Assembly (NCBI RefSeq): GCF_001940785.1
Contig: NZ_MSLS01000023.1
Coordinates: forward strand, 16,128 to 80,127
Reading direction: 5' to 3'
DNA from: Bacillus sp. MRMR6
GTDB taxonomy: Bacteria > Bacillota > Bacilli > Bacillales > Cytobacillaceae
DNA: 64,000 nucleotides
In this document: positions 25,569 through 35,250 of the stretch, in pieces
How positions within the stretch are numbered: position 1 is the stretch's first letter
Layout: the number at the start of each line of letters is the position of its first letter
The notes under the pieces: model-generated
What the model was told of the DNA's origin: nothing
Seen by the model: the letters and a program-made list of their open reading frames with translations, nothing else
Databases searched by the model: none
Program-made: the position numbers and the translations under genes

Positions 25569-27071
25569 CTACCGCCAAACAGATTTCATCTTATAAAGCT
25601 CTAACGACTGTAATCGTACTTCCCCATTTTTAGCATATAGCTCCATCTGCACGCTTTCCTCTTTTGGAAAAATTAAGTCTGTTATAACCGACTCACCATT
25701 GTTTCCAAACACCTCAACAGAAGACCGATCAACCAGAACATGCAAGCTAATCTTATGATCTCTTATCAACAGTTGACACTCATGCTTAGCAGCGAAATGC
25801 TGATGGAAATCAGCTTCTCCCGAATGGGTTCTATCTATAAATAATTGCTGGTTTTCAACGTCATACCCAACAATGGTGCCTTCATCCTCGCCCTTGCAAA
25901 CCTTGAATCCGAATTCGGTTGCTGTTCCCATGGCTCCCAACTCGAAAGTGGCGGTGATTTCAAAGGTGTTGCTGCTCATGCCTGCGAGAAGATTTTCCCC
26001 TGGTCTTACTACTTCATTCTCGATAGAAGATTTTTCACCACGAATCCCTTGTAGCTCACGAACCGGATTTTGGACAAGGCGAACTCCATCCACAGTGTTT
26101 TTTAGCTCAATGACTCTTGGAATCGTCATCGCACTCCGCCATTCCTTTGTTGGAGTTATCGTAGCATATTGCCAGTTACTCATCCATCCGATATAGATCC
26201 TTCTTCCGTCTTCTGCGGGAACATCCGACCAGCTGACCCCTGCATAATTATCACGGCCATGGTCAATCCACAAGGTGGTTTCCGGAGACTGATGGTTCGA
26301 AAAGGTCAAACCATTAAAATCTCCAATAAAATATTGCGTTCTTGAGCCTTCTTTATATTTTTCATGGCTGCCAATGCTGACGATCAACACCCATTTTTTC
26401 TGATTAGAATCACCATCTACGGGCAATTCAAACAGGTCAGGACATTCCCAAACACCTTTATGGGAGCCCTGTCCTTCTCCAAATTCACTGGCAAATTCCC
26501 AAGAAACTAAATTCTTCGAAGTATAAAACCGAATCACTTGCCCGGCAGCTAATACCATCACCCATTGGCTGGTTTCACGATGCCAGAATACTTTCGGGTC
26601 GCGAAAATCCGTAATGCTTTCTTCCTGAAGGACGGGATTTCCCTCATATTTCATCCATGTCCGTCCATTATCCTTGCTATAAGCAAGACTCTGCCTTTGA
26701 CGCGGACGATCCGAATGAGGATAGGTATCCGCATGCGTAAAAATCGCCACTAACCCTGATTTCCCCTCAAAAAAACCGCTAGTATCGTTCCAATCCACAA
26801 CGGCACTTCCTGAAAAAATTGTGCCATGTTCATCTGGAGCCAACCCAATCGGGAGGTGTTCCCAATGAATCAAATCTTTACTTACCGCATGGCCCCAGTG
26901 CATCGGTCCCCATGTTGTTCCATACGGATGATATTGATAGAACAAATGGTATTCTCCATGATAAAACACCATCCCATTCGGGTCATTCATCCATTGGCTC
27001 TCTGGAGTAAAGTGGAACTGTGGACGGTACTTTTCTGTGTAATAATCTGTTTTCTCTAAGACGTTCGTCAT
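25569..27071 (-). CDS. Glycoside hydrolase family 32 (beta-fructosidase / levanase type)
   Basis: A 500-residue enzyme that hydrolyses beta-fructosidic bonds in sucrose, inulin or levan oligomers. The five-blade propeller carries the three GH32 acidic residues: Asp30 in WMNDPNG (nucleophile), Asp158 in FRDP (transition-state stabiliser) and Glu209 in WECPDLF (acid/base). A beta-sandwich follows from ~350 with VDRSSVEVFGNNGE. No signal peptide, so it works on sugar already imported; the linked ABC importer, not a PTS, suggests unphosphorylated fructooligosaccharides. Its start is three bases after the fructokinase stop, a coupled arrangement. Confidence 0.9.
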   Translation of the reverse strand: MTNVLEKTDYYTEKYRPQFHFTPESQWMNDPNGMVFYHGEYHLFYQYHPYGTTWGPMHWGHAVSKDLIHWEHLPIGLAPDEHGTIFSGSAVVDWNDTSGFFEGKSGLVAIFTHADTYPHSDRPRQRQSLAYSKDNGRTWMKYEGNPVLQEESITDFRDPKVFWHRETSQWVMVLAAGQVIRFYTSKNLVSWEFASEFGEGQGSHKGVWECPDLFELPVDGDSNQKKWVLIVSIGSHEKYKEGSRTQYFIGDFNGLTFSNHQSPETTLWIDHGRDNYAGVSWSDVPAEDGRRIYIGWMSNWQYATITPTKEWRSAMTIPRVIELKNTVDGVRLVQNPVRELQGIRGEKSSIENEVVRPGENLLAGMSSNTFEITATFELGAMGTATEFGFKVCKGEDEGTIVGYDVENQQLFIDRTHSGEADFHQHFAAKHECQLLIRDHKISLHVLVDRSSVEVFGNNGESVITDLIFPKEESVQMELYAKNGEVRLQSLELYKMKSVWR

Positions 27072-27074
27072 CGT

Positions 27075-28061
27075 TTACCTTCCACCTTTCTCGTTTTCTT
27101 TTTTCCAAAAATCTTCAATCTGATGCAGCGTCGGAATACTCGGTATTCCACCTTTGCCTGTCGTTGTTAACGCACCTGCTGCATTCGCAAACGACACCAT
27201 TTCTTCCATATCTGACTGATTGATCAGCTCTAGAGGTTTATCCATTTCAAGAATTTTCGATAACACACTGCCTACAAAGGAATCCCCTGCCCCCGTTGTA
27301 TCCACAACGTTTACTTGATATCCTTCTTTCCAGCCGTATGTCTGCCCTCCTCGATAAAAGCAGCCCTCTGGCCCTAACGTGACAAAGATCATCTCTGTTC
27401 CAAACTGTGCCTGTAAAACTTCAGTCCCTTTTACAACATCTCGGAAACCTGTTAAAAATTCCAATTCTTCCTCAGACATCTTTACGATATGGGCATATTC
27501 AAACCCCTTTAACATCTGCTTCTTAGCCGTTTCAAGTGATGTCCATAAGGGGATTCGTAAATTTGGATCATACGAAACAATTACATGATGCTTTTTGGCA
27601 TATCCTAATGCGGTAAATGTGGCCGTGGCAGCGGGCTCATTTGTTAATGATAAAGAGCCAAAGTGAAAAATCCGCGATTCCTTAATCGTTTCTTCTCTAA
27701 TTTCCTCTTTTTCTAGCATGATATCCGCACCCGGATTTCGGCAAAAACTAAAAGAACGATCTCCTTTTTCATCTAAGTGGACAAAAGCCAAAGTCGTATG
27801 GATGGTTTCCGAGAATAGAAGATTGCTCGAATCAATCTCCTCTGCTTCTAAGACCCCCTTAAGGAGATGACCAAATTGATCATGTCCGACTTTTCCAATA
27901 AATGCTGTTTTCTTATTTAACCTAGATAGAGCCACAAGCACATTAGCCGGTGCTCCGCCAGGATTGGTTTCAAATAATACGTGACCCTTTTCCGAATATC
28001 CGGACGGTGTGAAATCAATTAATACTTCTCCTATAGCTGTAACATCAAACATGCTCATCAT
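27075..28061 (-). CDS. scrK: Fructokinase, PfkB family
   Basis: A 328-residue ribokinase-fold enzyme that would phosphorylate the fructose released by the GH32 enzyme to fructose-6-phosphate. Visible: NPGGAPANVLVALSRL in the substrate-binding start, and the PfkB signature DTTGAGDSFVGSVLSKI with the catalytic Asp. An alternative start is the fourth codon (28052, MFDVTAIG), which has AGGATGATG upstream. Placed between the binding-protein and GH32 genes, consistent with fructoside catabolism. Ribose or another ketose is less likely given the neighbour. Confidence 0.85.
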   Translation of the reverse strand: MMSMFDVTAIGEVLIDFTPSGYSEKGHVLFETNPGGAPANVLVALSRLNKKTAFIGKVGHDQFGHLLKGVLEAEEIDSSNLLFSETIHTTLAFVHLDEKGDRSFSFCRNPGADIMLEKEEIREETIKESRIFHFGSLSLTNEPAATATFTALGYAKKHHVIVSYDPNLRIPLWTSLETAKKQMLKGFEYAHIVKMSEEELEFLTGFRDVVKGTEVLQAQFGTEMIFVTLGPEGCFYRGGQTYGWKEGYQVNVVDTTGAGDSFVGSVLSKILEMDKPLELINQSDMEEMVSFANAAGALTTTGKGGIPSIPTLHQIEDFWKKENEKGGR

Positions 28062-28170
28062 CCTATATCTAATTTTTGGAAAGGTAGCTATCTACATAGA
28101 TAGCCGGCAGTTGGATCCCAACGCCTAACTACCCAACTCCCCGTGGTCTGTATCACCCTTTTAAAAGGAA

Positions 28171-28198
28171 AAGCCAGACGAGAAAGGATGTCTGGCTT
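28171..28198 (-). terminator. Stem-loop between the binding-protein and fructokinase genes
   Basis: AAGCCAGAC and GTCTGGCTT arms with a 10-base loop; on the minus strand TTTTCC follows. Probably a partial terminator or mRNA-stabilising hairpin that keeps binding-protein levels high. Confidence 0.6.
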
Positions 28199-28208
28199 AC
28201 TATGGGAA

Positions 28209-29849
28209 TTATTTGTTATACCGATCAAGTCCTGTTTGGTAAACTTCCATTAATCGATCAAGACCCATATCCTTTAATTGCTTAACATACGCATCCCATT
28301 CCTTTTCAATGCCGCCATCGATGAGCCATTGCGCTTCTTTTTGCTTGACGAACGCTTTAATTTCAGGCTCAACCGTATTAATCACTTCCAGCTCTTCAGG
28401 GCTAAAGAAGATGGATGGATAGTTTTCTTTTACCATATGCGGCTTGTAATACTTCTCTAGAATGTTTAACCGTTCTTTCGCCCTTGGCTCCATGTCTACG
28501 ACTGTGCCAAAATGCTCTTTTAAGACAACAAACGGACCGCCCGGAGCTACCTTTTGACGCAATTCACCCATTGCTACGCCAGCAGGAAGCTCTTTGTTCA
28601 CTAGCATGCCGTTCGCATCTTCCTCGTAAATCTCACCGATCGGACCCCAGTTGATTTGGGCAGACATTTTTGGCTCAAATAATTGGTCAACCCAGCGCAT
28701 CGTAATCTCAGGATTATTGTTCGCGGAGGTAATCACAAATGCATCTCTGCCATATTCGGAATAGTTAGACCTGCCAATAACCACTTTGCCATCCTTACCT
28801 TTTAACGGCGGCAACACCACATAATCATCCACCCGGTCAGTCCCTACAACTTCTGTATTCTCCCACCAAATGAAGGAGCCCAGGGTTGGATCCTCTGTTT
28901 TTCCTTTTGCAAACAGCTGCTCTGTCTTCTGAGTAACCACTTCAGGGTCAATCAAACCTTCCTTCACCCAGCCGTGATAATAGTTAATCGCTTCCTTAAA
29001 TTCCGGCTGTACCGCTGTATAAATGACCTTGCCGTCTCTAACAATTCGATGGTCTGCTTCAAATGAGGAATCTGGTAATCCGAATAACCCGATTAAATCC
29101 CCTTCATTTCCGCACCAACCGTTATACCAGAAGGTCAAGCCAATTTCATCCTTCTTACCGTTTCCGTTCGCATCTTTTTCAACAAATGCTTTTAATACAT
29201 CATGGTATTCTTCTAGTGTCGTTGGCATTTCCAGACCTAATTTGTCCAGCCAGGTTTTATTAATAAACATAATGTTAGGCATGGAGACTAAATCCATTTC
29301 TTCTGCCCGCGGAAGGGAATAAATATGCCCATCGGGTGCCGTAACCACCTTTTTCAAATCAGGACGCTGCTCAAATAATTTCTTTAAGTTAGGTGCATAT
29401 TCGTCAATTAAATCCTCTAGTGGGATAATCGTACCGTTTTGGCCATATTGGACAAGGTCATGGTCAGAAAAGCCAGAAGCATAGAAGGCATCAGGCAGGT
29501 CGCCGCTCGCTAGCATTAAGTTTTTCTTTTCTTGGTAACCTTCTCCCGGAATATTGTTCCACTTTATTTTAACGTTCGTTGCTTCCTCAAGACGGTCGAA
29601 GATAACCATTTCCGAATAATCAGGTGCCAATGCAGCCTTTGATGAAACAATGTTTAACGTCACTTGCTTTTCTACAATCGGTAGACCTGTCTTATTAAAC
29701 GCTGACTCTTCTACCTTCTCTGCATTGCTAGAGGAGTCCTTACTTGTGCAGCCAGTTAACGCGAGTGTTGCACTTAATCCCAAAGCTAAAGCGATTGTCA
29801 TCCTCTTTTTCTTGTTCTTCTGGATATTTTTCTTAATGGATCTAATCAT
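28209..29849 (-). CDS. Extracellular sugar-binding lipoprotein, LplA/YtcQ type
   Basis: A 546-residue lipoprotein with a basic N-terminus and lipobox ALTGC. It has the larger (~500-residue) size and the WYNGWCGNEGDLIGLFGLP-type core of LplA family proteins, which bind oligosaccharides. The ATG at 29849 is chosen because a GGGGGC ribosome binding site lies eight bases upstream and the signal peptide then starts properly (MIRSIKKNIQ). It is third in the operon after the two permeases, as in other Lpl/Ytc clusters, and supplies substrate to them. Confidence 0.88.
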   Translation of the reverse strand: MIRSIKKNIQKNKKKRMTIALALGLSATLALTGCTSKDSSSNAEKVEESAFNKTGLPIVEKQVTLNIVSSKAALAPDYSEMVIFDRLEEATNVKIKWNNIPGEGYQEKKNLMLASGDLPDAFYASGFSDHDLVQYGQNGTIIPLEDLIDEYAPNLKKLFEQRPDLKKVVTAPDGHIYSLPRAEEMDLVSMPNIMFINKTWLDKLGLEMPTTLEEYHDVLKAFVEKDANGNGKKDEIGLTFWYNGWCGNEGDLIGLFGLPDSSFEADHRIVRDGKVIYTAVQPEFKEAINYYHGWVKEGLIDPEVVTQKTEQLFAKGKTEDPTLGSFIWWENTEVVGTDRVDDYVVLPPLKGKDGKVVIGRSNYSEYGRDAFVITSANNNPEITMRWVDQLFEPKMSAQINWGPIGEIYEEDANGMLVNKELPAGVAMGELRQKVAPGGPFVVLKEHFGTVVDMEPRAKERLNILEKYYKPHMVKENYPSIFFSPEELEVINTVEPEIKAFVKQKEAQWLIDGGIEKEWDAYVKQLKDMGLDRLMEVYQTGLDRYNK

Positions 29850-29948
29850 TAGTACTGCCCCCTGTTTAGTAATATTTTTGGAAACCCCCGATGGTAAACG
29901 TTCAGTGAAAAAGTCCACCATCACCTCCCTAAACATAGATACCTTCTA

Positions 29949-30863
29949 CTAACCTTTGATTCCGCCAATCATAACCCCTTTTACAAAGTACTTCTGGACA
30001 AACGGGTAGACAATTAATAGCGGAAGAGAAGAAACAATAATGACACCGTATTTGATTAGTTCAGATACTCGTTGTTTGGCTGCTAGGGAGTCCAGGTCAC
30101 TAATCATCATGGTGGATGCCTGATTTTGAATTAAGATATTTCGTAAAATCAATTGCAATGGATATAGGTTTTCATTGTTCAAGTAGATCAAAGCATCAAA
30201 ATAAGAGTTCCAGTGTCCAACGGCATAAAATAACACCATTACCGCTACAATCGGTTTGGATAGCGGCAGGACAATTTTCCAGAAGAATTTCACATCGTTA
30301 CATCCATCTATTCTCGAGGCCTCTAGTAATTCACCAGGAATAGTAGACTCGAAGAATGTTTTCGCCACAATCACATTCCAAACCGCTACAGCCTTCGGCA
30401 GAATGAGTGCCCACATGGTATTGAGCAAACCAAGATTCTTAACAACCAGGTAAGTCGGAATTAATCCGCCTGAGAAAAACATCGTCATAAGGAATAAAAA
30501 CATAATCGTATTTCTTCCGTACAGGTCCTTTCGGGACAGAGCATATGCAGCCATTAAGGTAAAGGATACATTGACAATCGTCCCAACCACTGTATAGACA
30601 ATCGAGTTTTTATACCCAAGCCAAATCTTGCTGTCTCTAAGAATTCGTTCGTATCCTTCAAAGGTTAATTCTTTTGGTAAGAACCATACCTTTCCCTCGT
30701 AAATCATATTAGGATTACTTATGGATGCAATCACGATAAAGTACAAAGGATAAATGACTAATAGTACGATCATGGCTACTAGGAACACATTGATAACATC
30801 AAAAACCTTGTCTTCCTTTGTTCTTCTAGTATTTTTCTTACTATTTAGGGCCAATAAACTCAT
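29949..30863 (-). CDS. Sugar ABC transporter permease, LplC/YtcP type
   Basis: A 304-residue CUT1 permease with six membrane segments; EAA loop GELLEASRIDGCNDVKFFW; ends VKGVMIGGIKG, typical of the LplC group. GGGAGGTG precedes the ATG. It forms the channel with the 30882-31838 permease. Confidence 0.9.
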   Translation of the reverse strand: MSLLALNSKKNTRRTKEDKVFDVINVFLVAMIVLLVIYPLYFIVIASISNPNMIYEGKVWFLPKELTFEGYERILRDSKIWLGYKNSIVYTVVGTIVNVSFTLMAAYALSRKDLYGRNTIMFLFLMTMFFSGGLIPTYLVVKNLGLLNTMWALILPKAVAVWNVIVAKTFFESTIPGELLEASRIDGCNDVKFFWKIVLPLSKPIVAVMVLFYAVGHWNSYFDALIYLNNENLYPLQLILRNILIQNQASTMMISDLDSLAAKQRVSELIKYGVIIVSSLPLLIVYPFVQKYFVKGVMIGGIKG

Positions 30864-30881
30864 GTGTGCTGCACCTCCCTC

Positions 30882-31838
30882 TTACCACAGTCCTGTACCG
30901 GATAGTTTTTTCGCAAACTTATTGACGGACACTAACAAAATTAAGTTAATCACGGAATTAAACAATCCTACCGCGGCAGCAAAACTATACTGCGCCTGCT
31001 GTAAACCCATCTTATAAACATAAGTAGGAATAATCTCAGCTGCCGGCTGGTTCATGGGCGTTTGCAGCAAGTACGCTTTTTCAAAACCGATGTTCATAAT
31101 GTTTCCGACATTTAAGATTAATAGAATAACAGCCGTTGGCATAATGGCTGGAATATCTACGTGTAAGATTCGCTTCCACTTACTGGCTCCATCCATTACC
31201 GCTGCTTCATGCAGCTCAGGACTTACGCCGGCGAGCGCCGCGAGATAAATAATCGCAGCCCAACCTGTCTCCTGCCAAACCCCTGAACCGATATAAAGGG
31301 GTTTAAACCATTCCGGTTTTGACATGAACGAAATCGGATCCCCACCAAATAACAAGATGATGTTATTAATCAGACCATTGTTTGAAAAGAAGACATAAAT
31401 CATACCAGCTAATACAACCACTGAGATAAAGTGCGGTGCATACACCACGGTTTGGACAAACCGTTTGTATTTCTCATTTCTGATCTGGTTTAACATCAAG
31501 GCCAAGAAAATTGGGAGCGGGAAACCGACGATTAATTGGATGACGCTAAGTCCAAGAGTATTTTTGATCAAGGTCCAAAATTGGTAGGATTCGAAAAAAC
31601 GTTCGAAATGTTTAAACCCGACCCAAGGACTGCCCATAATCCCTTTTGTTGCAACAAAATCCTTAAAAGCAATTAACACCCCATACATCGGGACATAGTG
31701 GAAGACAATAAAATAAACTAATGCGGGTAGGAGAAATAAATAGAGCTGATAATTCGTTAAAATCTTTTTTATGTTTAATCGCTTTTTCACCTGATTAGAC
31801 GAATGCATAACTGGTTCTACCTTCCTAACTACTTCCAT
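30882..31838 (-). CDS. Sugar ABC transporter permease, LplB type
   Basis: A 318-residue permease with an N-terminal basic stretch, six membrane segments (first LYLFLLPALVYFIVFHYVP) and EAA loop PELHEAAVMDGASKWKRI. The start at 31838 has GAGGTAAGGG just upstream; an in-frame ATG at 31862 is possible but less well spaced. First gene of the operon, read from the promoter region with four GAAACGTTTC-type sites. Confidence 0.87.
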   Translation of the reverse strand: MEVVRKVEPVMHSSNQVKKRLNIKKILTNYQLYLFLLPALVYFIVFHYVPMYGVLIAFKDFVATKGIMGSPWVGFKHFERFFESYQFWTLIKNTLGLSVIQLIVGFPLPIFLALMLNQIRNEKYKRFVQTVVYAPHFISVVVLAGMIYVFFSNNGLINNIILLFGGDPISFMSKPEWFKPLYIGSGVWQETGWAAIIYLAALAGVSPELHEAAVMDGASKWKRILHVDIPAIMPTAVILLILNVGNIMNIGFEKAYLLQTPMNQPAAEIIPTYVYKMGLQQAQYSFAAAVGLFNSVINLILLVSVNKFAKKLSGTGLW

Positions 31839-31893
31839 ATCCCTTACCTCACTCCCAAACATAATTTGTTACAACTTTTGATCCTGCTTCAAT

Positions 31894-32069
31894 TGAAGCG
31901 TTTCCATTTGAAGGTACAAAATATCTTCTAAATCAGTCCCTTTCTTCTTCTTCGGGTTTCGAAATGAAACGTTTCCACTTTAGGGTAAAAAAAATTTTCT
32001 ACACTCAGGTGCTTTGTTGAAACGTTTCATTTTTTGATTAAAAAAGTTTTTTTCTAATGAAACGCTTCA
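31894..32069 (-). promoter_or_regulatory. Four LacI-type operators upstream of the fructoside operon
   Basis: TGAAGCGTTTCCA (31894), TGAAACGTTTCCA (31965), TGAAACGTTTCA (32018) and TGAAACGCTTCA (32058). The palindromic CG-centred sites match LacI/GalR-family operators and are the likely targets of the adjacent 32096-33076 repressor; some could also bind CcpA. Confidence 0.75.
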
Positions 32070-32095
32070 ACTTTACTTTTCTAAAGCCTTAAGGC

Positions 32096-33076
32096 TTAAG
32101 TCGTTTCTCCTTCTCTGTATACCACGGGGATTTGATAAATTTCTTTCTCCAATGTTTCTCCTTGAACCTTTCTTAATAAAAGTTTCACAGACGTTCGGCT
32201 CATTTCCTCGACCGGCTGCCGGATCGTTGATAGGATCGGATGAAACAGTTTATTGTCTTGAATTCCATCGTAACCGATGACTTTAACATTCTCTGGAACT
32301 TGATATCCATGCTTTTTAGCTCGATCTATATATTTGGCCGCAAGCAAATCTGTATTTGCAAAAACACCATCTACATTCTGGTGTTCCTTGTTATTGAAAA
32401 AATTCTCAAAAAATGTATCGTCCGAATAATCTCCATCACCATTCTCTTCATAGATGAGATATTCTATCCCTTGCTCCTTTGCCTCGTCAATAAATCCTTG
32501 TCTCCTTAGTTCAACTTCACTATAAGCTGAACTCGTAAGTCCAAGATACACCACTTTTGTAGCTCCTGCTTTCACCAGTTCTTGAAGAGCTATGCGCCCG
32601 CCCTGATAATTATCAGAAGTCACACAATTAATATTCTTATTATCAAAATGACGGTCAATACTGATAAAGGGAATATCCGTACTGACATTGTCATCAATGT
32701 CATTGTAGGTAATCCCGATAATGCCGGCAACTTTATTCTGACTGAGCATATCTAGGTAGTAAAGTTCTTTGTCTGGCCGTCCTCCACTATTGCAGAGCAT
32801 TAATTTATAGCCTTCGCGGTCAAGCTCATCCTCGATATAATAAGCTAACTCCGAGAAAAACGGATGCCAGATACTCGGAAGTAATAGTGCAACCATTTTG
32901 GATTTTTGCATTTTGAAATTCCTAGCGACTTCATTCGGTATGTAATTCAATTGTTTGATCGCTTCATTTACTTTCTTTCGGGTTTCTGCCTTAACGGTTG
33001 GGTGATTATTAATGACTCGTGAAACCGTGCCAACCCCAACTCCTGCCAGTTCCGCTACATCCTTTATACTTGGCAC
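32096..33076 (-). CDS. LacI-family repressor of the fructoside operon
   Basis: A 326-residue repressor. HTH at residues 1-45 (SIKDVAELAGVGVGTVSRVIN), hinge with YIPNEVARNFKMQ, then a periplasmic-binding-protein-like effector domain. I start at the GTG at 33076 (VPSIKDV), eight bases after GGAGGG; GTG at 33079 is equally in frame, while the longer open frame upstream would place operators inside the gene. It is upstream and co-oriented with the Lpl operon but separated by 257 bp of operators. Two further sites precede its own gene, so it likely represses itself. Its inducer is presumably a fructoside. Confidence 0.87.
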   Translation of the reverse strand: MPSIKDVAELAGVGVGTVSRVINNHPTVKAETRKKVNEAIKQLNYIPNEVARNFKMQKSKMVALLLPSIWHPFFSELAYYIEDELDREGYKLMLCNSGGRPDKELYYLDMLSQNKVAGIIGITYNDIDDNVSTDIPFISIDRHFDNKNINCVTSDNYQGGRIALQELVKAGATKVVYLGLTSSAYSEVELRRQGFIDEAKEQGIEYLIYEENGDGDYSDDTFFENFFNNKEHQNVDGVFANTDLLAAKYIDRAKKHGYQVPENVKVIGYDGIQDNKLFHPILSTIRQPVEEMSRTSVKLLLRKVQGETLEKEIYQIPVVYREGETT

Positions 33077-33132
33077 CACAACTACCCTCCATCTATAAAA
33101 TAAATTCCTGTAACGATGAATCCTCACCATTT

Positions 33133-33189
33133 TGGAAACGTTTCACTTTGTTCATACACACATCATATCACCACTTTGGAAACGTTTCA
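33133..33189 (-). promoter_or_regulatory. Two LacI-type operators upstream of the repressor gene
   Basis: TTTTGGAAACGTTTCACTTTG-type sites at 33133-33145 and 33177-33189 share a TTTGGAAACGTTTCA core, 44 bp apart. They suggest autoregulation. The remaining gap to 33469 shows nothing else clear. Confidence 0.7.
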
Positions 33190-33469
33190 ATATTTTTTTG
33201 AAATAGTTCACAGGGTACCCCTCACGGAAACATTCTTGAACTTCTTCTACGAGAAGTTCTGCAGGGGAATTAACGGTATATGCCTTGTTTGTTCTATTAA
33301 AGCGGAATGAAAATAGTCGAAAATTGAATAGGTAATTTATGACCTTTCCAACAGACGGAAGAGAGCAACAAGCTACTAATCTTCAGAGATAACTAATGGT
33401 GTGGCAAGCACTGTCTGGAAACCTTTTATAATGAATGATCGTCTAATCTAAAAAGGAGGTGCAATATAT

Positions 33470-33970
33470 TTGACAAATTTTAACCCATTACTTGCTCTTG
33501 CTATATTTATGTCATTATTGTTGGTCGGCTGTAGCAATGACTCATTTGCTAACGTAGTAGCAAGCGAAAAGACGTTACCTTCTAATTTTCATGAGATAGC
33601 ATTTGAAAGAGATTCAACACCATTTTTTCAATACTTGGTCAGAAAATCTGTCACCCGATCTGAATTCGAACAAACTTGGAACCTATATGGATTTGAAAAT
33701 AAAATGCCAAACATTTACTTTAACAAGAAAGATATATTTTTTATTGGAGTTCTTGAGTCTGGAAGTTGTCCCTACACGATAAAAAATGTTGAATTAAGCC
33801 CTGACAATAGGACTATGAAGGTACCTTTAACAGAGCCAGAAGGAGCTTGTACTTCTGATGCAACGCCAAGAACCTTTGTAGTCCAAATCGATAAGAAAAT
33901 ATCCAAAGACATAGTGAACGTTGTCATTGTTCAAAGTGGGATAGAAACAAATGTACCGTTTGAAAACTAA
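33470..33970 (+). CDS. Secreted lipoprotein of unknown function
   Basis: A 166-residue protein. TTG start, with AGGAGGT (33454-33460) at good distance. Signal peptide ends LLLVGC, so Cys21 is the lipidation site. The mature domain has a Cys pair (SGSCPYTIKN and EGACTSDAT) that could form a disulfide outside the cell, and looks beta-rich. I do not recognise the family. It stands alone upstream of an IS1182-like relic. Confidence 0.7.
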   Translation: MTNFNPLLALAIFMSLLLVGCSNDSFANVVASEKTLPSNFHEIAFERDSTPFFQYLVRKSVTRSEFEQTWNLYGFENKMPNIYFNKKDIFFIGVLESGSCPYTIKNVELSPDNRTMKVPLTEPEGACTSDATPRTFVVQIDKKISKDIVNVVIVQSGIETNVPFEN

Positions 33971-34015
33971 AAAACAAAGGGAACCCTCCTATTTGGGGTT
34001 TCTTCTGTTTTCGTT

Positions 34016-34348
34016 AACAATAGTCACGGTCCCGAAGCAAGATTCAGTTACAATAAAGATTCTGATGAATGGTTTTGTGTAATCACCCCAGAGTTTTATG
34101 AATACAGTCAACACCAAAAGACCGAAGAATTTAAAGAACAATATAAGAAAAGAGCTTGCCAAGAATGGAAAAATGGCGAGCTGAAGAATTTTCACGGGCT
34201 AGATCGTGCCAAGGGGTACGGTCTAAAAAGCATGTCTTAACAAGCAAAATTAACTGCCTTAGCAGTTAATTTAAAGAGGATAGCGAAAATACCATCCTCT
34301 AAAATTCAATCAGAATTTAACTTTTTGATCGTTTTTAAACCACATTGA
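34016..34348 (+). pseudogene. IS1182-like transposase remnant
   Basis: One frame encodes NSHGPEARFSYNKDSDEWFC, later KRACQEWKNGELKNFHGLDR and AKGYGLKSMS, then an in-frame TAA, then QAKLTALAVNLKRIAKI. This resembles the C-terminal third of IS1182-family transposases (cysteine region, then ERKNGELKRFHGLDRARG-like block), with the part between the two blocks deleted and a stop inserted. Sequence after it, AAAGTGGACTTTTTCAGTGA, looks like an IS end and touches a palindromic repeat. Not functional. Confidence 0.7.
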
Positions 34349-34420
34349 CAAAAAATGATTTATATTTGGTAAAATTTATCGAGAATGAAGTTCTAAAAAG
34401 TGGACTTTTTCAGTGATCTC

Positions 34421-34462
34421 GGACGGTTCTACTGCTTCCTCAAGGAAGCAGTAGAACCGTCC
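34421..34462. repeat. Full palindromic GGGACGGTTCT element after the GNAT gene
   Basis: GGACGGTTCTACTGCTTCC, TCAA loop, perfect complement; CTGCGC then joins the GNAT stop codon. The left edge abuts the IS1182-like relic. Confidence 0.95.
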
Positions 34463-34467
34463 CTGCG

Positions 34468-35250
34468 CTATCTATGCATGGTCCACATGCCAATATCTTT
34501 GAAGCCTAGTCGCTTGTAGATACGTCCGGCAGCAGGGTTGTCATAGAACAGGCACAGAGTTTTCCCCTCTGCTAATACGTCTTGAAAGAGTCTTTGCATG
34601 ATAGCTGTTGCGAGTCCTTGGCGGCGATATTCTTTTTTAGTACATACACCGACAATCATCGCAGAAAGTGAGTTTTCCGCAGCGGTTGAAACACAAGCGG
34701 TTATCACGCCATTTTCTTCCGTATAGTAGGTTCTACCGGTGTTCGATTCCATGGATTGATGCAATATATCACGAGCATCACTTCTAAGTGTAAATTCTTC
34801 GATGCTGCCACGGAGTTCAATGATTCGGTCTACATCCACTACATCCGCCTTTTTTATCTCCAAATTAGTAGAGCCAAGATGTTCGTTAGTGAGACATTCA
34901 GCAAAGTAAGTCACTTGCTTTTTTCCAAGAACTAAATCATCAAATGCTTCAAACTTTACTACAAGCTCTGTTTTCCCAGAAAGATAAATGGGCTGATTAT
35001 AATTTTTCATAATCGAAACAAATTCGTTAACATTAAAATCCCCTTTAGCATAGGGAATAAACGATTGATAGAAACGTAGAAGTACGGCTCTTATCTCTTC
35101 CTTCTCATCGAATTCTGCCCAAATCTCCTGAAAATCAGAATCATATCCAAATGCCTCTAGATCGCCAATAATAAATAAATTGATTGATGGCTCCTCACTT
35201 AAAAAAGAAAGAACCTGTTCATGATCCCTTTTAGTCATTTTTCTAATCAT
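34468..35250 (-). CDS. GNAT-family N-acetyltransferase
   Basis: A 260-residue protein. The C-terminal half (about 130-258) is a GNAT fold with acetyl-CoA motif A MIVGVCTKKEYRRQGLATAI and a following YDNPAAGRIYKRLGF. The N-terminal ~120 residues form a second, degenerate GNAT-like half, as in several Bacillus enzymes. The ATG at 35250 is used because GGGGGA then sits seven bases away; the ATG at 35256 would be too close. Acceptor substrate unknown. Confidence 0.8.
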   Translation of the reverse strand: MIRKMTKRDHEQVLSFLSEEPSINLFIIGDLEAFGYDSDFQEIWAEFDEKEEIRAVLLRFYQSFIPYAKGDFNVNEFVSIMKNYNQPIYLSGKTELVVKFEAFDDLVLGKKQVTYFAECLTNEHLGSTNLEIKKADVVDVDRIIELRGSIEEFTLRSDARDILHQSMESNTGRTYYTEENGVITACVSTAAENSLSAMIVGVCTKKEYRRQGLATAIMQRLFQDVLAEGKTLCLFYDNPAAGRIYKRLGFKDIGMWTMHR

